From Bacteroidales bacterium UBA1217 (lineage in GTDB: Bacteria > Bacteroidota > Bacteroidia > Bacteroidales > P3), in NCBI GenBank assembly GCA_002309335.1, contig DBXH01000052.1, positions 1 through 30,604 on the forward strand: DNA of 30,604 nucleotides, in the 5' to 3' direction. The position numbers and the translations under genes are program-made. The notes beneath the pieces were generated by a model. The model worked only from the letters and a program-made list of their open reading frames with translations, made no database searches and was not told the DNA's origin. This document shows positions 7,150 to 14,045 of this stretch, in pieces (the stretch's first letter is position 1; the number at the start of each line of letters is the position of its first letter).

Positions 7150-7947
7150 TTATCCTTGTCTGCGGAATACGTATCTTATAATGCCTTTTTGTTTTTCGAT
7201 TGCATTTGGGTCGGCTTCGAATTTTGCCTTGAATGCTGCGGCTCTGGCAGCCTCGACAAGTGCCTTGTCTGTGACAGTCGAGCCTTTGGCAGGAGCTTTT
7301 ACATCAACCACATTGCCTTTCTGGTCTACCCATATTTCAACTATTACAGTGCCTTGTTTTTCGCTGTTGTAGGTCGGCTCTGGCAAAGTGCCTCTAAGTC
7401 CGCGTCCACCAAGGTCGTAATCGCTGCCGTTACCCTTGCCGGTGCCGCCTTGGGCTCCCTGTGTGCCGTCGGGACTGCCAGCCTGGCCGCTGCCGGTGGC
7501 TGTGCCTTTACCCTCGCCTCCATTACCGTTCTTTTTGCCTTTAAAGGTGGTGTTGGGGTTGGTCGTGGGCTGGGGTGTCTCGCTTTTGGCGTTGCTGTTG
7601 TTGTCGGTGGTGGTCTTTGCCGGTTCGGGTTTCTTCACGGGATTGGGCTTGGCCTCTTCGGTCTTCGGAGTCTTGGCTACGGGGCTGGGCTCCTCCGATG
7701 CCGTGTAGCTCTCCTCGGGAGTCGATGACGATGAGGCGGCGGCACTGTTGTCGTCGAAGGTGGCGTTGTCGTTGTTGCCAAAACCCTCTATCTCGCCAAG
7801 CACTTCGCCGGCCACACCCATACCTTCCTCCTCGATGGGCGGGTTGGGCAGCTTGTAGCCTATCCACGAGCACAGCAGCACGCACAGAAACATTATTATC
7901 GCTGTGCTGACGGCCGATATGGTTTTATCTTTTTTATCCTGTTGCAT
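7150..7947 (-). CDS. tonB: TonB-family energy transducer
   Basis: The 265-residue protein has a cytoplasmic N terminus, a membrane anchor at about residues 12-33, then a long low-complexity periplasmic linker rich in Pro, Lys, Glu, Asn and Gly, and a C-terminal TonB domain at about 190-265 (GTVIVEIWVDQKGNVVDVKA ... AARAAAFKAKF). It passes proton-motive force from ExbB-ExbD to outer-membrane receptors. The gene lies 12 bases after exbD and completes an exbB-exbD-tonB set. The G-N-rich stretch before the C-terminal domain is longer than in enteric TonB, as is common in this phylum. The outer-membrane partners are not encoded next to it. Confidence 0.93.
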   Translation of the reverse strand: MQQDKKDKTISAVSTAIIMFLCVLLCSWIGYKLPNPPIEEEGMGVAGEVLGEIEGFGNNDNATFDDNSAAASSSSTPEESYTASEEPSPVAKTPKTEEAKPNPVKKPEPAKTTTDNNSNAKSETPQPTTNPNTTFKGKKNGNGGEGKGTATGSGQAGSPDGTQGAQGGTGKGNGSDYDLGGRGLRGTLPEPTYNSEKQGTVIVEIWVDQKGNVVDVKAPAKGSTVTDKALVEAARAAAFKAKFEADPNAIEKQKGIIRYVFRRQG

Positions 7948-7959
7948 CTCTTTGGAAGA

Positions 7960-8439
7960 TTAATTGTGTTGCTGGGTGCCGAGAACGACTTTGTGCTTGG
8001 TATCCTGCTCTTTGTTGATTTGGTTCACGGCGTCGATGACATTGACAATATATTGTACGTCGACGGTCTGGTCGGCGCGGACAAACACTCCTGCTTCTGC
8101 ATCGCCGGGGGCAAGGCGCTCCAGCTCGGCGGTCAATACGCTCTTCATCTCGTCGACAAGCTCTTTGCCGGTTTGTGCGGCAAGCGGAGTCTCGTCAATC
8201 TGAAACTCGCACCGCGACAGGGCAGAACCCTCCTCGACAGGCATATTCAGGTCGGAGATATACACCGTCACACTCTCCTTTGCCATCGTCTTGTTGTTGC
8301 TTTCGGGCAGGAACAGCTTGACGGCGTTGGGACTGATAAGTGTCGACGTGAGCATAAAGAAGATAAGCAGCAGGAACACCAGGTCGGACATCGACGAGGA
8401 GCCTGTTTCTATCCTTATTTGATTTTGACTTTTAATCAT
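7960..8439 (-). CDS. exbD: ExbD/TolR-family biopolymer transport protein
   Basis: The 159-residue protein has one N-terminal membrane segment at about 17-37 containing the conserved proton-translocating aspartate (D19 in SMSDLVFLLLIFFM), then a periplasmic domain. The usual family length is about 130-160. It forms the proton-driven motor with ExbB and energises TonB. The start ATG is taken because the charged RIETGSSS stretch before the helix is intact. A nine-bp tandem array lies 15 bases upstream of the start in the spacer from exbB, so translation or RNA stability of this subunit may be set by that leader. Confidence 0.93.
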   Translation of the reverse strand: MIKSQNQIRIETGSSSMSDLVFLLLIFFMLTSTLISPNAVKLFLPESNNKTMAKESVTVYISDLNMPVEEGSALSRCEFQIDETPLAAQTGKELVDEMKSVLTAELERLAPGDAEAGVFVRADQTVDVQYIVNVIDAVNQINKEQDTKHKVVLGTQQHN

Positions 8440-8454
8440 TATAATTTTTGTTAT

Positions 8455-8538
8455 AAAGGTTTAAAAGGTTTAAAAGGTTGTAAAGGTTTAAAGGCTTGAA
8501 AGGGTTTGAAGGGTTGTAAAGGTTTAAAGGGTTTAAAG
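8455..8538 (-). repeat. Nine-bp tandem array in the exbB-exbD spacer
   Basis: Nine and one third units of a 9-bp repeat, AAAGGTTTA on the + strand, run without a break in register: 8455, 8464, 8473, 8482, 8491, 8500, 8509, 8518 and 8527. In the transcribed sense it reads TAAACCTTT, the same C-rich sense as the array before pyrI. It ends 15 bases before the exbD start codon. Since nine is a multiple of three, the + strand remains open through it (KGL repeats), but no gene there is supported. Confidence 0.9.
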
Positions 8539-8596
8539 ACAGTCGACCCTTTTCATCTTTTAAGCGAAGCGGTCCTTTCAAATTGTTTAAACATAA

Positions 8597-9271
8597 TTAT
8601 GCCGGTTCGTGCAGAAGGTCCATAAACTCCATCGAGCGCACCTCGAGCAGCATAACCACTTTGTTGATGCGGTTCACAAGGATGTTGTAGAGGAAATAGG
8701 CGATGATACCGACGATAAGACCGCCGATGGTTGTCACCATAGCCTCATAGATACCTGTCGAAAGCAGCTGGATGTCAATGTTGTTGCCGGCGTGAGCCAT
8801 ATCTTGGAAGGCTTTGACCATACCGGTCACTGTGCCGAGGAAACCAAGCATAGGTCCCAACGACGCCACGGTGGCGACAAGCGACACGCGTTTCTCCAGT
8901 TTTGCCACCTCCAGTTTGCCCTCGTTCTCAACGGCAGTCTGGATGTCGCTCAGCGGGCGCCCCAGTCGCGACAGACCTTTGGCAACCATACGGGCTATCG
9001 ACGAGTCGGTCGATTTGGCAAGGGTCTTGGCACCCTCGACATCGCCTTTGTGGACGTATTCACGGATGTTGTTCATAAAGTTGGTCGAGTCGTCTTTCAA
9101 GGCGTGGTTCAGCGCCAGATAGCGTTCAATAGAGATGTAAAGAGCCAGGACAAGAAGGCATACAAGCACTATCATCACCCAGCCTCCCTTTGTGGCAAGG
9201 GTCAAGACAGAGATTTTTTCGGCGACCTCGGTCGGGTCGGCTTGAAGCAGAATGCTGTTAATCAGTAACAT
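8597..9271 (-). CDS. exbB: ExbB/TolQ/MotA-family proton channel protein
   Basis: The 224-residue protein has three membrane segments at about 30-50, 132-155 and 172-197. The MotA/TolQ/ExbB signature is clear in the region LGPMLGFLGTVTGMVKAF (about 138-155) and in EAMVTTIGGLIVGIIAY (about 176-192). It forms the pentameric channel that, with ExbD, harvests the proton gradient for TonB. It is the first gene of the - strand unit exbB-exbD-tonB-sigma-anti-sigma-spy-like. The spacer to exbD is unusually long at 157 bases for such a pair and contains the nine-bp array. No clear consensus promoter was found upstream, but the region 9272-9392 is AT-rich and would hold it. Confidence 0.94.
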   Translation of the reverse strand: MLLINSILLQADPTEVAEKISVLTLATKGGWVMIVLVCLLVLALYISIERYLALNHALKDDSTNFMNNIREYVHKGDVEGAKTLAKSTDSSIARMVAKGLSRLGRPLSDIQTAVENEGKLEVAKLEKRVSLVATVASLGPMLGFLGTVTGMVKAFQDMAHAGNNIDIQLLSTGIYEAMVTTIGGLIVGIIAYFLYNILVNRINKVVMLLEVRSMEFMDLLHEPA

Positions 9272-9392
9272 ATTTATAAATCGTTTTTAATTATTGCTGT
9301 GTAAAAATACAGCAAATTATCTGTTTGTTTGTTACTGATAACGTAAAAGTATCAACATTAGTATGTTAATACAATTAAAGAATAAGCACTTT

Positions 9393-9430
9393 AAAAAAAA
9401 GAGGCTCCTGGATTAGCGGGAGCCTCTTTT
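9393..9430 (-). terminator. Terminator of the C10 protease gene
   Basis: AAAAGAGGCTCC (9397-9408) and GGAGCCTCTTTT (9419-9430) form a 12-bp stem with a ten-base loop. On the - strand the stem runs into eight T residues. It lies about 20 bases after the protease stop codon and insulates the exbB unit from it. T residues on both sides could make it bidirectional. Confidence 0.9.
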
Positions 9431-9449
9431 AAAATCTATAAGTATTGAT

Positions 9450-10949
9450 CTATTTCACAATAAACTTCGAACTGTGTCCTTGCAGGCGGCAGATGTATAC
9501 GCCCGGGCGCAGGTCGCTCACCGAGATGGTCACAATGTTCGATGCGGAGTAGACCTTGGTTCTCTTCACCTCTCGACCGGCGATGTCGAAAATCATCATA
9601 TCGTCCGAGGTGTTGCCGTCCAGATGATAACTGACGGTAATCTGCTCTTTTGCAGGGTTGGGATAAACCTCGGTGATTGCGGGGTTCTCGACGGTGGTGA
9701 TGCCAACGGTGACAAGGCTGTCGGCGGGAGGAGTGATGCCAATGATGATTTTGTTCTCGTTGGTGAAGTTGTAACCGCCATTGTAAACTTCAAGCTGTGC
9801 ACGATAGACATTGCACCAGCAGTCACCGCTGCCGCCCCAGCCCCAGTTGAAATGCAGTTTCTTGTTCACGGGGTTCCATCCGTCGCATACAAAGGCGTGA
9901 CGGGCATGGTCTCCCTGGCTGTTGGGAGAGGCTCCGGAGTAATACACGGGACGTCCATTCAGAATCTCGTTCTTTATGGTGTTGACCCACAGGGTGTCTT
10001 TTGCATTGGGTGATGAAATATAATTTGCATTATAGAACTCGGCATCGCTGCGGTAAAGCATCCGTATTGAGTCCTCTACATACTTGAAGTATTTGTAAAG
10101 GGCTTTGGGTACATCTTCCGAGTGGGCGCCGCTGGAGTTGGAACTATAGTTCATCTTAACTGCCACGCCACAGTGGTAGCTCAGCAGAGCCACGGCGTTA
10201 ATCTGCTGCTGTGTGCTCGAGTATGACAATGCGTCAACCATATGGTCATAGTCGTAGTAGGCCTCGGCAAAGTTAACGCTAATGTCGCGGCCTTCCCAGG
10301 AATATACGCTGGTCTTTTTGCCTACACGCGGGTATTTCCAATAATAGAGGATCTGTGCCATTGCTGTGGCTACGCAGCCGGTGACGGATCTCTGATTGGT
10401 CCTGGGATCTATCGGGCACATATTGTTGTACAGAGGCTCTTGGTTCCAGGTCGAGGTCGTCAGTCGTGTGATGGCTTTTGAATCTGTGCCGAAATAGGGC
10501 AGAGCTTCATTCTCAAGCTCTTTCCAAGCTGCCACATACTCCATCCTCGGCTCGAGGTCGTTGTTCTGGGCATAGCTGATGGGCTCGGCTTGGCTGTTGA
10601 GCCACCACATCATTGCCGGAGCAATGTTGTTGGCATCGAATGCTCCGTCGGTGCTGTAGGCAACGATGGGGTCGACACAGTCGCTACCTGCCACGATGAC
10701 GAAACCGCGGTTGTCGGCTGTATTGAAAACATACAGCGTGGCAATGTCGCGCTCGTCGTTGCGAAACTCATAAACCTGGTTCAGGCTTTGGGCGGTGATT
10801 GCTTTGCTTCCAAATTGCGCTGCAAGAAAATAGGCGCCTACTTGACGGGCTTTTGTTTTGCTGATGTCGCCGGCAACGGCACTCTTGAACGGGGTCAAAA
10901 TGCTGACACACAGCATTGCTGACACTAAGATTCTTCCTATTATTTTCAT
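9450..10949 (-). CDS. Secreted C10-family (streptopain-like) cysteine protease with T9SS sorting domain
   Basis: The 499-residue precursor has a signal peptide (cleavage near AVAGD, residue 26), then a Spi-like inhibitory propeptide at about 27-150 with FVIVAGSD. The C10 peptidase domain spans about 165-405. The catalytic cysteine is C192 in VTGCVATAMAQI and the catalytic histidine H351 in ARHAFVCDGW, followed by the conserved HFNWGWGG. The C-terminal 80 residues form a T9SS type A sorting domain (EVYPNPAKEQITVSY ... GVYICRLQGHSSKFIVK), so it is exported across the outer membrane and probably surface-anchored. Relatives include streptopain and the prtT-type proteases. The gene stands alone, with its own promoter element and terminator. 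Confidence 0.93.
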   Translation of the reverse strand: MKIIGRILVSAMLCVSILTPFKSAVAGDISKTKARQVGAYFLAAQFGSKAITAQSLNQVYEFRNDERDIATLYVFNTADNRGFVIVAGSDCVDPIVAYSTDGAFDANNIAPAMMWWLNSQAEPISYAQNNDLEPRMEYVAAWKELENEALPYFGTDSKAITRLTTSTWNQEPLYNNMCPIDPRTNQRSVTGCVATAMAQILYYWKYPRVGKKTSVYSWEGRDISVNFAEAYYDYDHMVDALSYSSTQQQINAVALLSYHCGVAVKMNYSSNSSGAHSEDVPKALYKYFKYVEDSIRMLYRSDAEFYNANYISSPNAKDTLWVNTIKNEILNGRPVYYSGASPNSQGDHARHAFVCDGWNPVNKKLHFNWGWGGSGDCWCNVYRAQLEVYNGGYNFTNENKIIIGITPPADSLVTVGITTVENPAITEVYPNPAKEQITVSYHLDGNTSDDMMIFDIAGREVKRTKVYSASNIVTISVSDLRPGVYICRLQGHSSKFIVK

Positions 10950-10984
10950 TGTTCCAATAGTTTTCTGTGTTTTGAAATCGCCTG

Positions 10985-10992
10985 CAAAAATA
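10985..10992 (-). promoter_or_regulatory. -7 element of the C10 protease gene
   Basis: On the - strand the sequence reads TATTTTTG, a full TAnnTTTG match, 36 bases before the start codon. A good -33 partner is not obvious, so strength is uncertain. Confidence 0.5.
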
Positions 10993-11029
10993 CAAATTAT
11001 TTTTTAAATGAGGACTTCTTTTATCTTTA

Positions 11030-12469
11030 TTAATAATTTTTTTGATTTCGTTCGAGCAATCCTTTTGCCGTCTCAAGCAGCTCGTTGTTGCATCCCAGAA
11101 TGGTTGCTATACGTAGCGCCTCCTGCGGCACTTCGTCGCTGTTGTCGGGCAGCAGCGAATAGTCCATAAACCTGTTGATGTTCTCGGGCGACAGCGGTAT
11201 GTCGGCCATATCCTCCACAAAGCCTTTCACCCTCAGTCTGCGGCAGTCGAGACCCAGCTGGCTGTAGTGGGTGGTGATGAGCGTTGTCGACGGCCGTTTC
11301 TCGAGCAATGTCGCCACCGACTGCACTATGGCTTTGCCCTCTATGGGGTTGGTGGTGCGCGCCGGCTCGTCGATAAGTATGAGCAGCCGCTCCGATGCTG
11401 CGCGGCTCACGGTGTCGCTGATTTTAATTATCTCCGAGGCGAACGACGATAGGCCGTTCATCTCGTTCTGCTCGTCGCCGATGCAGAACACCACGTCGTC
11501 GAAGAGGGTTGTCTCTGCTGCTGTGGCGGGCACTAAAAATCCGAATTGCGCCATCATCTGGGCGATGCCTACCGTCTTGAGCAACACCGTCTTGCCGGCC
11601 ATATTTGCTCCGGTGATGAGGCACACGCCGTTCCGCAGCTCGATGTCGACTGGCTGGTAGCGCAGTCCTTGCTCTTCGTTGCGGTGGCGCAGGCGCGGGT
11701 TCCACAGCAAAGTGAAAGTGCTGCCGGCGTCGCCTATCTGCGGGCGGCACAGATGCCACTCCTCGGCAAGGGTGGCTTTGGCAAAGACAAAGTCGGTGTA
11801 GGCCATTCTCTCAAAGGCCTCGCCGAGCGCTCCGCAATGGGCGTAGAGCCGTTCCGAGAGGTCGGCAACCACCTGCTGCTGTATCTCGTTCTGCTTCTCA
11901 AAGAGGTCGTTGATCAAGCGTTGCAGGGCGGTTTTCTCGTCGATGGTGCCGTTCGAGTTGTCGAGCAGCGTCTGTTTGGCTTTCAGCTGCTTGCGCAGCT
12001 CTGGCAGCTCGGGGTGATAGCTGTCGTAGATATAGAAGGTGGGTATGCCGCTGCCGTCGGGGTCGAGCAGGTCGAATACGCCCTTAAGGTCGGGAATGCA
12101 CAGTATATCGTTGATGCCCAGCGTTGTGGCGGCCTTGGCGGTCTCCATACATAGAAAGGCTAGGTTTTTGATTTCAAACAATTCAATCTCCTCCAATACA
12201 GTCCTTTGCCTAAGGCTTGACAGCGTGCCCAGCAGGTCGTGCATCTGCATCAGCTGGTGGCGTATCACAGCCACAGGCCGGCTGTTCTCTGTGTTGCGCA
12301 GGCATTTGGCAATGCGTTCTGTGTTGTCATATTCATTTATCAGCGTTGCCTTGTCGGTCACAAAGGGCTGTTGCAGCATACGGCGCCGTCCCGCCGCCGA
12401 CATCAGTTCCATCTTGTCGACAACGTACATAAACCCAGGTTCAACAGTTATTTTGTCTTTTATTGTCAT
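11030..12469 (-). CDS. MutS-like ATPase, resembling KamC of lysine fermentation clusters
   Basis: The 479-residue protein carries a MutS-family ATPase at about 270-440: Walker A GANMAGKT at 287-294, the signature NEMNGLSSFASE at 335-346, Walker B LLILIDE at 362-368, and H401 in ITTHYSQL. Mismatch-binding domain I and the usual length of 800 or more residues are missing, so it is not a canonical MutS; it also lacks the Smr domain of MutS2. It lies 47 bases after a P-loop protein gene. From memory of the literature, lysine-fermentation clusters contain a pair kamB-kamC of unknown function in which KamC is MutS-like; the match in order and type is good, but I could not test it. A role in reactivating a cobamide- or radical-dependent mutase has been thought possible. 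Confidence 0.8.
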   Translation of the reverse strand: MTIKDKITVEPGFMYVVDKMELMSAAGRRRMLQQPFVTDKATLINEYDNTERIAKCLRNTENSRPVAVIRHQLMQMHDLLGTLSSLRQRTVLEEIELFEIKNLAFLCMETAKAATTLGINDILCIPDLKGVFDLLDPDGSGIPTFYIYDSYHPELPELRKQLKAKQTLLDNSNGTIDEKTALQRLINDLFEKQNEIQQQVVADLSERLYAHCGALGEAFERMAYTDFVFAKATLAEEWHLCRPQIGDAGSTFTLLWNPRLRHRNEEQGLRYQPVDIELRNGVCLITGANMAGKTVLLKTVGIAQMMAQFGFLVPATAAETTLFDDVVFCIGDEQNEMNGLSSFASEIIKISDTVSRAASERLLILIDEPARTTNPIEGKAIVQSVATLLEKRPSTTLITTHYSQLGLDCRRLRVKGFVEDMADIPLSPENINRFMDYSLLPDNSDEVPQEALRIATILGCNNELLETAKGLLERNQKNY

Positions 12470-12484
12470 AATACCATTAAAAAA

Positions 12485-12514
12485 TGTATTGTCCCTTAAC
12501 TCCTCTTAACTCCT
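12485..12514 (-). repeat. GGAGTTAA / GGGACAATACA repeat in the operon spacer
   Basis: On the - strand two AGGAGTTAAG units are followed by GGGACAATACA and a T-run. The same sequence order occurs on the + strand at about 15765-15818 and 16310-16363 inside the long direct repeats. A GGGACAATA also occurs on the - strand upstream of the P-loop gene, near 13585. The short 47-base spacer between two cotranscribed genes consists almost entirely of this repeat. Confidence 0.65.
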
Positions 12515-12516
12515 AA

Positions 12517-13530
12517 TTAACACTCAACCTTCATCACATCCCACACCGGCATCCCCAGCGCCTCCGACAGCGCTTTGCAAGCCTCTGCCGAATTCAGGTT
12601 ATATCCCTGCGGCGAGGTGGGGTTGAGGCACACCGCAATCAGCTTCGAGCGCTGCAGTACTGTCAGTTGGCCGCCGCGCTTTATGTAGTTGGCATATACC
12701 TCGGGCGTGATGAAGAGCTTGGTGAAGTCGCGCACAATCAGCCTTATATCGGCTATGTTCTTCTGAGCCGCAAGGTGCTTCAGCAGCCGGTCGCTCACCG
12801 CTCCGGCGGCAAAGAGGGTCGTGCCGTAGGCAAACAGGCCGTCGTTCTCCTTGTCAAGCATAAACGCCGAGTTGAGGTGTAGGTCGTGTATGCAGCCCTC
12901 GCTGTCCACCGCCCATATTCCGCGTTCCAGCGGGCTCAACGCCTGCTGCAGCTGCGGCTCCACCTCCTCGAGGGCGATGAGGCGGCACACGAAGCGTGTC
13001 TTCGAAATCAGCTGACCTATATTGGGCGACACCGCCGCACCTGTGGCAAGCACCATAGCGTCTGTCACCGTGGGCGACGCCAGGCTGAGCCGCGACAGGG
13101 CTCCGTCGACGATGGTCAGCGGCATCCCCTCGGCGCTGAAACGGCCTATCTGTTCGCGCAGCAAGCCCGTCGATGCGGCGCCGCTCAGCAGCACCTTGCC
13201 GCCACACCTCACCTTGGCCGTCACCAGCCGTCCGAGTGATGTGCGGCGCGGGTCGATATCAATTATCTCCGACACCAGCCTCCGTATCCTGTAGTGCTTC
13301 TCCGAAGTGATGAAAGTCATTCCGTCATAGAGCGTTATCTCGGGTTTCGCGCTACCATACACAGCGTCGGTCTGCTCCCCGTCGATGCCGATCGAGGTTA
13401 CGGCACACTCCACGCCCAACTGGTTTAAACGTCCCAGTATATAGTTGAGGCACACTGTCTTGCCGGTATTCTTCTCCAACCCGACTATCGACAGGCTCCT
13501 ATGGCGTAATATGTCGTTAATAAATGGCAT
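12517..13530 (-). CDS. P-loop protein, possible KamB-like partner of the MutS-like ATPase
   Basis: The 337-residue protein opens with a P-loop-like motif GLEKNTGKT at residues 17-25, with five rather than four residues between the glycines, as in BioD-like enzymes, followed by a nucleotide-binding-type region (TSIGIDGEQTD at about 46-56). There are no membrane segments or signal peptide, so it is cytosolic. It is the first gene of a two-gene - strand unit with the MutS-like ATPase. I recall the gene upstream of the mutS-like kamC being a protein of unknown function called KamB; the identity is a hypothesis. The lysine aminomutase genes kamA, kamD and kamE are not in this window. Upstream the - strand is unusually purine-rich. 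Confidence 0.75.
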   Translation of the reverse strand: MPFINDILRHRSLSIVGLEKNTGKTVCLNYILGRLNQLGVECAVTSIGIDGEQTDAVYGSAKPEITLYDGMTFITSEKHYRIRRLVSEIIDIDPRRTSLGRLVTAKVRCGGKVLLSGAASTGLLREQIGRFSAEGMPLTIVDGALSRLSLASPTVTDAMVLATGAAVSPNIGQLISKTRFVCRLIALEEVEPQLQQALSPLERGIWAVDSEGCIHDLHLNSAFMLDKENDGLFAYGTTLFAAGAVSDRLLKHLAAQKNIADIRLIVRDFTKLFITPEVYANYIKRGGQLTVLQRSKLIAVCLNPTSPQGYNLNSAEACKALSEALGMPVWDVMKVEC

Positions 13531-13740
13531 CGTCCCAAAATATAATTTGTATCCTTCTTTAAACGCCCTTTCCCGTTTTTTATTGTCCCAAACCCTAAAA
13601 TCATTCTCTCTTCGCCTGTCCGCCTTGCCCTCTTCGCCCGTTTGCCAAACTCTCTTTTACCGCCCGACTTATATCTTCGCCCGCCCGCCGCTTTGTCCAG
13701 ACTTGTTTTTATCCACCCTTTCGCCACCGTCCCTCTATCT
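13531..13740. other. Polypyrimidine/polypurine intergenic stretch
   Basis: On the + strand about 200 bases are dominated by C and T (for example CGCCTGTCCGCCTTGCCC), so the - strand, which is the sense strand of the P-loop gene, is purine-rich. No convincing gene is seen on either strand. It is probably the 5' leader and upstream region of the P-loop gene. Confidence 0.5.
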
Positions 13741-13750
13741 TAATTTTTTA

Positions 13751-13843
13751 CTAAACTTTTTAGAAACTTTTATCAAACTTTACTTTAGTAAACTTTAATA
13801 AAACTTTGGTTAAACTTTGGTAAGACTTTGGTAAGGCTTTAAT
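13751..13843 (+). repeat. Eleven-bp-phased AAACTTT array
   Basis: Eight degenerate units of the form nnAAACTTTnn occur with the C of ACTTT at 13756, 13767, 13778, 13793, 13804, 13815, 13826 and 13837: 11-bp steps except one of 15. Short A- and T-tracts repeated in near-helical register would be expected to bend DNA. The array lies 203 bases upstream of the Fn3 cargo gene, in the middle of a 515-base spacer. The rest of the spacer (13844-14045) holds GTTCCCGGAAC near 13882 and T-rich sequence, with no clear promoter. Confidence 0.75.
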
Positions 13844-14045
13844 CCTTGGTTAACATATAGTTAAGATTGGGCGAAAAATGACCGTTCCCGGAACCGTTTT
13901 TGGGGTGTTTTTTGATGGTTTATGGGCTGTTTTTCATCTATATTATCCAAGGCATTTTTGCCTGTTGAAAAATTTTTTTCATTTTTTTTACAGCGAAAAG
14001 GCCATTTTTTGTGACTATATTATAAAATGGGGTAATTGCATAGTT

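Noticed and set aside
7051..7728. 225-codon + strand open frame opposite sigma and tonB
   Set aside because: It is a low-complexity shadow of the tonB linker codons; the - strand genes are clear family members.
11030..12469. Mismatch repair MutS
   Set aside because: The mismatch-binding domains are missing and the length is about half that of MutS; only the ATPase domain is shared.
13878..14045. Extended N terminus of the Fn3 cargo gene
   Set aside because: The extra 56 codons precede a perfect signal peptide at 14046 and are phenylalanine-rich translation of T-rich spacer.
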